Shown here piece after piece: positions 36,743 through 45,687 of a stretch of DNA of 64,000 nt (positions are counted from its first letter, which is position 1; each line of letters starts with the position of its first letter). Both the position numbers and the translations under genes were made by a program. The DNA is from Gemmatimonadota bacterium (GTDB lineage Bacteria; Gemmatimonadota; Gemmatimonadetes; Longimicrobiales; Gaopeijiaceae). The stretch is from positions 432 through 64,431 of the forward strand of contig DUBS01000048.1 in the NCBI GenBank assembly GCA_012960225.1, given 5' to 3'. The notes under the pieces were generated by a model. It ran no database searches and was not told where the DNA came from. It saw only the letters and a list, made by a program, of their open reading frames with translations.

Positions 36743-36766
36743 ATCGAAGCGCTTGCACGCTTCGAT
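36743..36766. terminator. Second hairpin between convergent genes
   Basis: ATCGAAGCG (36743-36751) and CGCTTCGAT (36758-36766) pair over 9 bases with a six-base loop. It lies between the exported protein gene and the end of the amidohydrolase gene; together with the hairpin at 36653 it fills this 276-base gap, in which I see no gene. Confidence 0.45.
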
Positions 36767-36815
36767 GATGATCGAAAATAGATTATGGAGGCTCGTATGG
36801 TGAACCGCGCCTTTT

Positions 36816-39299
36816 CTAACGGCGCTCCACTTCGAGCCTGCCATCCACAAATACGTGAGAAGGCACGACTCGGTAGTCGAACGGGTGTCCCTCTAGGACG
36901 ACGAAATCAGCATCCTTTCCGACCTCGATGCTGCCGACCCGGTTTCCGATGTCAAGCAGCTCAGCTGGATTCATGGTTGCCATCCGTAACGCTTCAATCT
37001 CTGGCACGCCATTCCTGAATGCCCAGGCAGAATTCAGGATGGGCTCACCGCCTAGGCGGCCAATCGGTGACGCCCGGCGCGACGCACCGGGACCGAAGAA
37101 GGCCACCTTCACGCCTGCCTGGCTGAGGATCGCTGGACCTTTACTGCTCCAGCCGTCCCCTCCTCCTCGGATATCGGAGGCGAAGCTGCCGGAGTTACCG
37201 AGAATGACTCCTGCATCAGCTGCGGCAATCTCGTCAGCCAGTTTGTGGGCCTCCACCGCACCAGTGATGACGAGACGTAACCCATAGTCGCGAGCGATGC
37301 TTATTGCTTCCCGGATCTCAGCAACACGATCAGCGTGGATCAGCGCGGGTACCTCTCGGCGTAACACGGGCAGTATAGCTTCATGGCGCTGGTCATACTC
37401 ACGAGCCGAGCCTCCTCTTGAGTACTCCACTGCCTCGTTTAACTCGTCTCGGATCATTGCTGAGGCGCTCTCCAGCGTTACTGGGATGCCTGACGTACCT
37501 GCCCAATAGCGGGTTGTCCCAGACGTCAGCGACATGACCATGCTACTCGGTTCTCGCCTAACCATTTCCTCAAAGTCCAGACCCGGTGTCTTGACGACAA
37601 CTCCATTCCCGCCGATCAGATTCAGCGTTCCTGGGGTCACATTAATCGTGGTCACGCCGACAGTGGTGTTCACCCGGTATGAAGGAAACCACGGGTCCAC
37701 GGCGTAGAGCGCGTTCATCTCAGGCACTATCGGCTCGGTGATCTCATCGTTCTGGACTTGCCACTTGAGATCGCCGATCCAGTCATTTGCGAACGCGCGC
37801 GCGATAATAGTTCCGGGCATGATGACCCGTCCGCCTGCCTCCATCACCGGTATGCCTGCGGGCACTGTTCCCCCAGCTTCCACACGGGTGAACCTGCCTT
37901 CCTCCACGATGATGGTTGCATCCTCAATAGCACCGTCACTGATGGTGAACACGTGTGCACCCGTGATGGCGAATGATTCGTCGTTCGGCCTAATCTCATT
38001 CCGAAGAGGACTGAATGGACCGACATCCCGCAGTCGATCACGCTGTTCCGGTTCTCCTCGTTCGTACTCTAATTGGCCATCGATGAACACTCGCTCAACC
38101 CGGTCTGCGGTTAGATCCAGGAAGTGGCCATCCAACAGCACGAGATCAGCATCCTTTCCTACTTCGATACTGCCCACCCGGTCATCGAGCATCATCGCCT
38201 TGGCCCCGTTAATTGTCATGACCTCAAGCGCTTGCTGATCAGTGAGGCCGTGTCGTGCCAGAAATGCACCGTATTCGCGGAAGTCTTTGAAGTGTTGGTT
38301 GGACATGTCAGTCTGGATGCTCGCAGTGATACCTGCACCCAGAAGCTCCTTAAGCAGGTTCGTCGGCTCCGGATCATTGTAGTATTGAACGATCATCATA
38401 GGGCCGATGACAGGGATGACACTGGTCCCGCTCAGGAGATCGATTAGCGGGAATACCTCTTCCGCATGCGCCAGGGCAAGTCGCTCGATGAAGCCATATT
38501 TTCTCGCAAGCCGCAGGACCATCATGATCTCGCTCGGATAATGCGAGTGAGCGTGGACCATGACGTCGCCGCGGAGGACAGGGAGGAGTGCCTCGAGCCG
38601 CTCGTTGATCTCAGGAAGCTCACTGGCCCGTCCCTCGGTGTGGGCCTCTTTTTGAGCCAAATAGAGTTTCGCTCGTCGGAAGTAGTCGTCAGCGGTTGCA
38701 TACCAGCCCATCACGGTCTGCGGTGTCTCACCTGGCCGCAGATTGATAAGTGGGCGCACCGCCATCTTTAGATCCACGTAAGGTTTGAGGATCATGTTTG
38801 GCCCGGGCGTGCTCTTCATCTTCAGGGCCACGGACTGGCCGCTCGAAATGATTCCACTACCGGAGCGGGCAATCACAGAGGTCACACCCCCAGAGAGAGC
38901 GACCTGGATCATCGGGTCCTCAAGATGAAGGTTCTCAACTGCTTTCCATTCGGGTGTGAATGGTCCAGGGATCCGTGAACGGCTGGACCTGTCCAGTCCC
39001 AAGTGGGTGTGAGCGTCGATCATACCCGGGATAACCATTTCTGCCTGATACTCCTGAGCGTCGGCGGGGGCGTCGACCGACGTCCCTATCTGTTGGATGA
39101 GTCCATCGCGCACGAGGATCTCACCATCCGTGATAACACCATTCGTAACGGTGTGGATCTCACCAGCCCGGATAAGGATGGCTTGGGACTGAGCGGCTAC
39201 TGGGATGTGGGTCACGTTGGCTACGAGTACCCCAACTAGGAGTACGGTTAATCGGAACCGCTTAGGCCCGTTATCTCTACACTCTGCGAGTAGCAACAA
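36816..39299 (-). CDS. Exported double amidohydrolase: one intact and one degenerate domain
   Basis: The 827-aa precursor has a hydrophobic N-terminal signal ending at PVAAQ. Domain 1 (about 40-410) keeps an imidazolonepropionase-like metal site: PGMIDAHTH (His97, His99), VHAHSHYPSE (His249 to His253), ALAHAEE (His278) and Asp331. Domain 2 (about 445-825) starts with the same beta sandwich but the HxH region reads PGTIIARAFAND (495-506), so the metal site is lost. The only start is TTG at 39299. It may hydrolyse cyclic amides or dipeptides outside the cytoplasm, with domain 2 as a structural partner. Confidence 0.85.
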   Translation of the reverse strand: MLLLAECRDNGPKRFRLTVLLVGVLVANVTHIPVAAQSQAILIRAGEIHTVTNGVITDGEILVRDGLIQQIGTSVDAPADAQEYQAEMVIPGMIDAHTHLGLDRSSRSRIPGPFTPEWKAVENLHLEDPMIQVALSGGVTSVIARSGSGIISSGQSVALKMKSTPGPNMILKPYVDLKMAVRPLINLRPGETPQTVMGWYATADDYFRRAKLYLAQKEAHTEGRASELPEINERLEALLPVLRGDVMVHAHSHYPSEIMMVLRLARKYGFIERLALAHAEEVFPLIDLLSGTSVIPVIGPMMIVQYYNDPEPTNLLKELLGAGITASIQTDMSNQHFKDFREYGAFLARHGLTDQQALEVMTINGAKAMMLDDRVGSIEVGKDADLVLLDGHFLDLTADRVERVFIDGQLEYERGEPEQRDRLRDVGPFSPLRNEIRPNDESFAITGAHVFTISDGAIEDATIIVEEGRFTRVEAGGTVPAGIPVMEAGGRVIMPGTIIARAFANDWIGDLKWQVQNDEITEPIVPEMNALYAVDPWFPSYRVNTTVGVTTINVTPGTLNLIGGNGVVVKTPGLDFEEMVRREPSSMVMSLTSGTTRYWAGTSGIPVTLESASAMIRDELNEAVEYSRGGSAREYDQRHEAILPVLRREVPALIHADRVAEIREAISIARDYGLRLVITGAVEAHKLADEIAAADAGVILGNSGSFASDIRGGGDGWSSKGPAILSQAGVKVAFFGPGASRRASPIGRLGGEPILNSAWAFRNGVPEIEALRMATMNPAELLDIGNRVGSIEVGKDADFVVLEGHPFDYRVVPSHVFVDGRLEVERR

Positions 39300-39327
39300 T
39301 ACGATTCAAGCCTTGGGTTGTATCGCC

Positions 39328-40278
39328 TCAGCGCTCCAGTCTTTGGACGACGATGAATCGAGTTCCGTCTGCGTTAACATCATACTCGGGATTGTAGGAT
39401 GCCATCATATTGCTTGCGCCCATGCCGACCTGTTCACCAGTAAAAATCCGCTGTGGCTCGTCAGGACTGAAACCGCCATCGGTCGCGAATTTCACACCCA
39501 TCAGTGAATTGCCTTCCCAGTAAAACAATTCGTCGTTGCTCCATTTTGGCCAGGTACCACCGTTCGTAGATACCTTCCACCTTGATTCAGACCCCGGGAA
39601 CGTGGTCACATAGATTTCCATCTGGCCATCCTGGTCGGACTGGTATGCAACGAAGCGTCCATCCCGAGACGTCCTCGCCAGGGCCTGAATTCCCTCGTCA
39701 TCTACCAGCACTCCCGTTTCCCCACTTGCCACGCTGACGTACCAGAGGTCCCGGGCTTGCGTATCCGGGTTGTTGGTATGGAAGACCACGGTCGATGCGT
39801 CTGGAGACCATGAAGGGTACCACTTGTGCATTCCCTCGCTTTCGATGAGTACCTGGTCTTGGCCGCTGCCATCCGATGCCCGGATGTAGAGATTTGACAC
39901 ACCACCATCGTTCTGGATTGAGTATGCGATACGAGAGCCGTCAGGGGACCAGATCATGTGACGCTCATACCCCTCATTGGTCGTGATCCGGTTTGCGTTC
40001 ATGCCTTCGAGTATCCAGAGGTGATCCACATCGCTCGGGTTCTGCCGGCCGCGAACCGCGACCTTGCTACCATCCGGAGAGATGGACGGATCAAGGATCG
40101 AATTCATTCGAGGGCCTATGGTCCCTAAAACGTTTCCAGATCCATCAGCCCACGCGAGTTGTCGGATTGTTGGTATCTGGTTTCCGCGTCCACGTCCACG
40201 TCCCTGGGCGTTGAGCGATCTTTGGTCTGCGGCAAGCAAACTGAGTGCGATCAGGGGAATTGCGACATAAGCCTTCAT
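39328..40278 (-). CDS. Exported PD40 (TolB-like) propeller protein
   Basis: The 316-aa precursor has a Sec signal followed by a short Gly/Arg run (residues 26-32) and five to six PD40 repeats (MIWSPDGSRIAYS, PSWSPDASTVVFHT, RTSRDGRFVAYQS). The six-bladed propeller resembles TolB and the propeller of prolyl oligopeptidases, but no hydrolase domain follows. It is co-directional with the double amidohydrolase (28-base gap) and probably its operon partner. GGAG lies before the ATG. Confidence 0.8.
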   Translation of the reverse strand: MKAYVAIPLIALSLLAADQRSLNAQGRGRGRGNQIPTIRQLAWADGSGNVLGTIGPRMNSILDPSISPDGSKVAVRGRQNPSDVDHLWILEGMNANRITTNEGYERHMIWSPDGSRIAYSIQNDGGVSNLYIRASDGSGQDQVLIESEGMHKWYPSWSPDASTVVFHTNNPDTQARDLWYVSVASGETGVLVDDEGIQALARTSRDGRFVAYQSDQDGQMEIYVTTFPGSESRWKVSTNGGTWPKWSNDELFYWEGNSLMGVKFATDGGFSPDEPQRIFTGEQVGMGASNMMASYNPEYDVNADGTRFIVVQRLER

Positions 40279-40387
40279 GGTTTCTACTCCGTGTTACAGT
40301 ACTTTAATTGTCGTGTTCGCAGCTGATATATAGTGATTGGCAGAAACATGATCATCAAGTAAGGGCTCAGGTACCACATTCCAGTCA

Positions 40388-40873
40388 CTACCGACGGATT
40401 CTTAGAGGGGTGGGGTCAGGGGGGTCATCCTGACCCTGACTGTTGCCAAGTAATTTAAAAAAGCTAGGGATCAAGAAGCTGGCGGCGATCGCTACCACCC
40501 CTACGACAACCGTGGTCCGCACCCGGTCCAATTTGGGTACAGTAATCTCAAGGATATCAGTCCGAGCGAAGGTGAGGGTTTGCCTTAGGTTCCCGAGTGT
40601 GGGACCCGCGTACGCAGGTCCGCTAAGCCTAGTCGTAATCGTGACCGAATCTTCTGTCAGGCTCTGGAATCGTCCGTTGACTTCTCCCAAGGCTTCTGCT
40701 GAGATCTCCTGCAGATGTTCTATCCCATCCTCTGAAAGCAAGAGACGGATCTGCTCACCTGGTGTGATCGTGGGAAGATCCGCAGGATCCGGTAGGTAGC
40801 AGGCCAGCAGGACAGTTGAAATTAGTGTCAGGGCCTGCCACAAAGCGAGTCGTCGCATTCTTGCAGTCTTCAT
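40388..40873 (-). CDS. Lipoprotein with a beta domain and one membrane segment
   Basis: The 161-aa precursor starts at ATG 40873 behind AAAGGGA. A lipobox-like VLLAC (Cys about 24) precedes a small beta domain (TPGEQIRLLLS and VNGRFQSLTEDSVTI) and a C-terminal hydrophobic helix (TTVVVGVVAIAASFLIPSFF). The layout is like the protein at 25616-26311. The family is not recognised. A divergent 307-base gap separates it from the SusC gene. Confidence 0.5.
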   Translation of the reverse strand: MKTARMRRLALWQALTLISTVLLACYLPDPADLPTITPGEQIRLLLSEDGIEHLQEISAEALGEVNGRFQSLTEDSVTITTRLSGPAYAGPTLGNLRQTLTFARTDILEITVPKLDRVRTTVVVGVVAIAASFLIPSFFKLLGNSQGQDDPPDPTPLRIRR

Positions 40874-41094
40874 AGTCCCTTTCTGAGGGTTGCACGAGGC
40901 GTTCACCAGAGAAACGAAACTATATGAGTGCAGAGTTGCGGTAGCAACGGGTCATCCCAGTCCTACGGGTTGTGCCTCTCGCAGGTCTGAAGAAGAAGGG
41001 GGACCATCAGATTGACCCCGAGGATTAGGAACAGGGGAAGTGCCTAAATCTTGCTGTTCTAGCACAAGACGCAAACAAGGACGGTCAATACTGA

Positions 41095-41124
41095 TTGACA
41101 AGCCATTGTACGGGTCGATACCCT
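41095..41124 (+). promoter_or_regulatory. Possible promoter of the SusC operon
   Basis: TTGACA at 41095-41100 is a perfect -35 box; the best -10 after an 18-base spacer is the weak TACCCT at 41119-41124. It lies 56 bases upstream of the SusC ATG in the 307-base intergenic stretch 40874-41180, in which I see no gene. Confidence 0.3.
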
Positions 41125-41180
41125 AGAATTTGAGAATTGGGTACCGCACGACGACAATGTAGAATTCTGGAGGATGACAT

Positions 41181-44141
41181 ATGCTGTCAAGACTTGTTCG
41201 AGTGACCTCAGTCATAGTGCTAACTATGTTGGTCACGACGCTTACTGCCAGGGGTGTATCGGCCCAGACGGGTACGATCACAGGCTTAGTAAGTTCACAA
41301 TCGACCGCTGAGCCGCTTCAAAACGTTCAGGTGTCCATCGCGGACCTGAACGTTGGGAGTCTTACCTCCGGGAATGGGCGATATCTGCTCATCGCAGTCC
41401 CAGTCGGTGTACATGAAGTTACAGTCACATCGATTGGATATGGTGTGCAGACCGTGCAGGTGACGGTTCAGGCTGAGCAAACTGCAGTGGCCGACTTCGA
41501 ACTCGCGATCGTCGCGCTCAATCTCGACGAGATCGTGGTAACGGGTACGGGTGCTCCCACACAGAGACGCCGCTTGGGAGCGACGATCGCCTCAGTGAGC
41601 AGCGAAGAGCTGGCGACCGCTCCGATCACTAATATTGCTGACGCACTCATCGGTCGCCTTCCAGGTGCTCGTGGTCTTATTTCGGGCGGACAGACCGGAG
41701 CAGGTAGCCAGATTGTACTCCGGGGCACTGCCAGCATCAGCCAACGACAGGATCCCATCATCTATGTGGACGGGATCCGTATAGACAATCGACCTGAAGA
41801 TGCAAGGTCGGTAACGACTGATCGCCTAATGGACATCAATCCACAGGACATTGATCGTATCGAGATCATTAAGGGGGCTGCTGCTGCCACGTTGTATGGC
41901 ACTGAGGCTTCCAGTGGAGTGATACAGATTTTCACCAAGCGAGGAATTACTGGTGCGCCGAGATATAGTTTCTCCACGGATCACCAGTTGCTTGAATTTC
42001 CTCGCAGGTTTGAAGACAACTGTGCTTACGTCGGGAGTTCCAACTCGATCACCTGTAATTATCCCTACGACAATTACGAAGTATTTGCGTACCACCAGAA
42101 CTACAACCTCTCGGTTCAGGGAGGAACACCCAATGTTGGGTATTACGTCTCGGGGCGTTTGATGGAGGAAGTGAATCCCTCCCCGAACAATGAACTATCG
42201 AACAAGTCGATCCGCGCGTCGTTCGATTTCAACAATACAGACCGCCTGACGAGCTCGGTTGATGTGAGCTTCGTTGATCGCAACCTAACTACTGCTGATC
42301 CAGGCTGGGGTGACGTTTTCGGAAACTTGATGTTAGGGAACCCGCTTCGCGCTGGCCCAGACAATCCCGACGGAGCGTATAGCCCGACGAAGAAATCCTT
42401 GGTCACCGAGAACGATCAGAATTCCCAGAATTTCCTGGTGAATGGAAGGGCGACCTACCAGTGGACAGATAATATCCAATCAACTGTGCGCGTGGGTTAC
42501 AACTTTATCGACAGCCGCTTGAGCCATTTCTATCCCCAGGGAGTAGTCCAAAGCTCGGTTAGGGGCGACAAGTCTCTGCTAGATAGAAGATTCGCGACGA
42601 CGACGATCGACTTTACCACGAACTGGGAACAGCCACTTGGCGACCGAATGATTCTGAGTACCACCTTCGGGGGGCAAAGTTTCCGGGAGACGCTGAAGCA
42701 GGATCGTGCAGCTGTTCGAGTGTTCGGTTCTCCCACACTCAAGACCCTGAGTGGTGGACAAGAGATTACAGGCGTGTCAGAGAACTATGTCGAGGTTATT
42801 AACGCGGGAGTTTTTGCACAGACCCAGATAGGACTCGATGACCGCATTTTCCTCACAGGAGGGGTCAGGCTAGACGGAAACTCAGCTTTCGGTAGCGATT
42901 TTGGTCTACAGGCCTATCCGAAAGCTGGAATCTCGTGGGTTGTATCTGACTATGATTTCTGGAATGTAGGGTTCATTGATGAATTCAGACTTCGCGGAGC
43001 CTTGGGAATGTCCGGTCTCCAGCCAGGGGCCTTCGACGCCCAACGGACCTGGAATCCGAGCATCGATGTCGGGGGCGGGTACCTTACCCCCAATAACCTG
43101 GGTAACTCTGAATTGAAGCCCGAGCGGTCGACCGAGATCGAGGCTGCCGTAGAGGCAGGTCTGTTCGGTGGCCGTTTGGGATTGGAAGTCGTGTACTTCA
43201 ACCAGACAACCAACGACGCTTTGCTGCCGATCAAGCCTTCCGCGGGATCCGGATTCACTAACAGTCAACTTCAAAACCTGGGCCAGTTGAAGTCCTGGGG
43301 CCTAGAGATCAGTACTAATACGCGCCTGATCGAGAGAGAAGGCTTGAGCGTAGACCTTAGGGTGAACCCGACGTACATAAAGCAGTGGGTGTCCGATATG
43401 GGTGGTATTGCAGACTTCCGACTTGGTAGTCGGCGGCGCTGGCAGTCCCTCCATGAGGGTTTGTGGCCTGGAATCTGGATCGCGCCGATCGCTGATCCCA
43501 ACCAGCCCTACAAAACCACGGTACCGGTCGACCAGATCACCAGCATCAACCAGATCTCTTCGAACACACTGAAGAATGCTGCCGGAGGGGATTCATTGGT
43601 CGTGATCGGGATTCCACAGCCGAACAAGATGATCGATTTCGGTCTTGTAGTGAGAGTCGGGCCACTTACCATCCAGAATGTCTTTGAGGGAGCAGCTGGT
43701 TTCGTTCAATCGAACGAGACACTGCACCTCCGCATGGCGCTCAAATCAAACAAGTTAATGGCTGAGGTCCAGAAGGCCGTCGCTGACCCAACCACTGATC
43801 CCGCTACAAAAGCAAGGCTAGTGGACGAGTATGGCCGGAAACACAACGGGATCATAAGCAACACCATCTTTGACGGGGACTACCTCAGGTGGGCGGAGTT
43901 AACAGTGGCGTACCGTTTACCAGAATCGTTGACGTCTAGCTTCGGTTCCTCGGGTACGACAGTGAGTTTGGGCGTGAAGAATGTTTGGGTCTTCAGTGAC
44001 TACTTCAACGACTTTAAGCTGGGTTGGATTGATCCTGGAACACGGGGACTTGAGGCGAACAACGCTTTCCTACAAAACGTTGACTACCTAAAGACACCTA
44101 CGCCCAGACGATTCGTCCTCTCCATCCGGACCCAATTTTGA
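41181..44141 (+). CDS. SusC/RagA-type TonB-dependent outer-membrane transporter
   Basis: The 986-aa precursor has a Sec signal and, in order, a carboxypeptidase-regulatory-like domain (GTITGLVSSQSTAEPLQNV, about 28-115), the LDEIVVTGTG linker, a TonB plug (ADALIGRLPGARG; QIVLRGTASISQRQDPIIYVDG) and a barrel ending in RRFVLSIRTQF. SusC proteins import oligosaccharides, peptides or other polymers with a SusD partner, which is encoded directly downstream. GGAGGA precedes the ATG. Which substrate this pair imports cannot be told from sequence; the surrounding peptidases make a peptide plausible. Confidence 0.95.
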   Translation: MLSRLVRVTSVIVLTMLVTTLTARGVSAQTGTITGLVSSQSTAEPLQNVQVSIADLNVGSLTSGNGRYLLIAVPVGVHEVTVTSIGYGVQTVQVTVQAEQTAVADFELAIVALNLDEIVVTGTGAPTQRRRLGATIASVSSEELATAPITNIADALIGRLPGARGLISGGQTGAGSQIVLRGTASISQRQDPIIYVDGIRIDNRPEDARSVTTDRLMDINPQDIDRIEIIKGAAAATLYGTEASSGVIQIFTKRGITGAPRYSFSTDHQLLEFPRRFEDNCAYVGSSNSITCNYPYDNYEVFAYHQNYNLSVQGGTPNVGYYVSGRLMEEVNPSPNNELSNKSIRASFDFNNTDRLTSSVDVSFVDRNLTTADPGWGDVFGNLMLGNPLRAGPDNPDGAYSPTKKSLVTENDQNSQNFLVNGRATYQWTDNIQSTVRVGYNFIDSRLSHFYPQGVVQSSVRGDKSLLDRRFATTTIDFTTNWEQPLGDRMILSTTFGGQSFRETLKQDRAAVRVFGSPTLKTLSGGQEITGVSENYVEVINAGVFAQTQIGLDDRIFLTGGVRLDGNSAFGSDFGLQAYPKAGISWVVSDYDFWNVGFIDEFRLRGALGMSGLQPGAFDAQRTWNPSIDVGGGYLTPNNLGNSELKPERSTEIEAAVEAGLFGGRLGLEVVYFNQTTNDALLPIKPSAGSGFTNSQLQNLGQLKSWGLEISTNTRLIEREGLSVDLRVNPTYIKQWVSDMGGIADFRLGSRRRWQSLHEGLWPGIWIAPIADPNQPYKTTVPVDQITSINQISSNTLKNAAGGDSLVVIGIPQPNKMIDFGLVVRVGPLTIQNVFEGAAGFVQSNETLHLRMALKSNKLMAEVQKAVADPTTDPATKARLVDEYGRKHNGIISNTIFDGDYLRWAELTVAYRLPESLTSSFGSSGTTVSLGVKNVWVFSDYFNDFKLGWIDPGTRGLEANNAFLQNVDYLKTPTPRRFVLSIRTQF

Positions 44142-44203
44142 GGCGGGCAGAGATGGTCACGGAATCGTTGAGGGTCCACGAACAGATACGGGAGCATTTC
44201 AGT

Positions 44204-45592
44204 ATGAATTACTTTAAACGAGGACCTAGGGGTGTTGTCGTTGCCGGCTTGTTAATGGTCTTGTTTAGCGGTTGCGACAATTTCTTTGATGTGGAGAATC
44301 CAGCGAGTCTGCTTGATGACGATCTAGAGCGGCCTGAGCTTCTAGCAACGCTTTCCCATACTCCGGAAGCGAATATCGCGGGTGACATTTCGAGCTTGAG
44401 CCAGCGGAGTGCATTGCTTGCTGATGAGATGCTACACCCCTCCACTCAGTTGGAGAATGTCGATGCCATGCAAGGAAATCGTCTCGCTGCAAGTTCCGCA
44501 GTGGAGGGTCATTGGCGTGGCCTCGCCCAGTCTCGGTGGCTCTCGGATGAAGTTGCTTCCAAGCTTGCTGCGGCAGGAGGCGATCCGGTTGGCTTGGCGA
44601 AGGCGTACTTCTTCGGTGGTCTCGCGCGGATCTTAATGGCAGATCATTACAACGTGATCGTCTATGACGAAAATGATATGCCCCGCAGCCTGATCAGCGT
44701 TATTAGCGATGCGATCTCACAATTCGAGAAAGCTGCCAGCAGTGCTAGTGGTTCGGACACAAACCTTCAGGCCGCTGCTTTGGGAATGATTGCTAGAAGT
44801 TATCGTTCTCTCTACTTCGAAGAAAAGCATTTAAAGAACAATACCGACCTGAGCTTTATGAATCAGGCTGAGACAGCTGCTCGCAACGCGCTGTCAGCGA
44901 GTGGCAATTATAATCAAGCCTTGCAGTTCGGTGCTCCGGGAGGCTCAAATTCCAATGCCTTCTTAGGTGGACCGAATGGCGGTGTTAATCGTTTCGACGG
45001 AAGTGTTTATCTGTTCCTCCCCGATCCAGTTACCGGGAACTGGGACCCACGCATACCGCACTCTGTGGGAAATGTGGCTGAGGCCACTGAGGATATGGGG
45101 TCTGAATTTGGCTTGACTGCAGTGAACCTGAAGTATCCTGAAGCAAATAGTGAGTTTCCAATGAGTCGAGCAGCTGAAGCGATGCTCATCATCGCAGAAG
45201 CTCGACTTCTGGCTGGCGATCTTACCGGGGCGGTTGATTACATCAATCAAGTGAGAGCAGCCGCACGCACCCGGGTCGCTGCTACTGGCTATGCGGGAGG
45301 GGCATCCAGAGGATGGCCGCCTTCAGCTACTACGATTTCCGACCTACAGGATTTCGCCAGTACTGATTCTGATGCGATCTATGCTCAACTTAAGCACGAA
45401 CGGCAGGCTGAGTTCTGGTTGGAATTACACCGTTGGCAGGATATGCGGTACTACGAGATCGTACCAGCCCGGTGGCTCGCACCAAACGTGGCGGCTGGGA
45501 TGCATCTACGCTGGCCTCCAGCTCCTGAGGAGATCGCACAAAACGAGAATCTCACGATCGCGATGACGCGGAGTGTGTATCTAGGTAACTGA
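44204..45592 (+). CDS. SusD/RagB-type surface lipoprotein
   Basis: The 462-aa precursor starts at ATG 44204 with a lipobox (LFSGC). The mature part begins CDNFFDVENPASLLDDD, the usual SusD opening, followed by TPR-like helices and a closing RQAEFWLELHRWQDMRYYEI. It caps the SusC barrel and binds substrate on the cell surface. The gene starts 63 bases after SusC ends; an in-frame start at 44138 would overlap it. A very long hairpin follows the stop. Confidence 0.95.
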   Translation: MNYFKRGPRGVVVAGLLMVLFSGCDNFFDVENPASLLDDDLERPELLATLSHTPEANIAGDISSLSQRSALLADEMLHPSTQLENVDAMQGNRLAASSAVEGHWRGLAQSRWLSDEVASKLAAAGGDPVGLAKAYFFGGLARILMADHYNVIVYDENDMPRSLISVISDAISQFEKAASSASGSDTNLQAAALGMIARSYRSLYFEEKHLKNNTDLSFMNQAETAARNALSASGNYNQALQFGAPGGSNSNAFLGGPNGGVNRFDGSVYLFLPDPVTGNWDPRIPHSVGNVAEATEDMGSEFGLTAVNLKYPEANSEFPMSRAAEAMLIIAEARLLAGDLTGAVDYINQVRAAARTRVAATGYAGGASRGWPPSATTISDLQDFASTDSDAIYAQLKHERQAEFWLELHRWQDMRYYEIVPARWLAPNVAAGMHLRWPPAPEEIAQNENLTIAMTRSVYLGN

Positions 45593-45596
45593 TTGG

Positions 45597-45649
45597 TCCT
45601 AGTGGATGGACGTATCGGAGAGACTCTCCGGTACGTCCATCCACTAGGA
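45597..45649 (+). terminator. Near-perfect 25-bp hairpin after the SusC/SusD operon
   Basis: Bases 45597-45621 pair with 45625-45649 over 25 positions with a single T-G wobble (45615/45631) and a GAC loop. The hairpin starts five bases after the SusD stop. No T tract follows (TGAGTTCCG), so it may be a terminator, an RNA-stability element or a regulator binding site. It separates the operon from the NHL gene. Confidence 0.6.
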
Positions 45650-45687
45650 TGAGTTCCGTTGGTTGACGCTGAAGGAGGATATGGGAT

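Noticed and set aside
36816-39299. Long reading frames on the plus strand within this gene
   Set aside because: They are shadows of the minus-strand amidohydrolase; they have no ribosome sites or recognisable protein character.
41181-45592. Bacteroidota origin from SusC/SusD
   Set aside because: Clear Shine-Dalgarno sites, the presence of many Gemmatimonadota-type families and the GC suggest otherwise; SusC/SusD occurs outside Bacteroidota.
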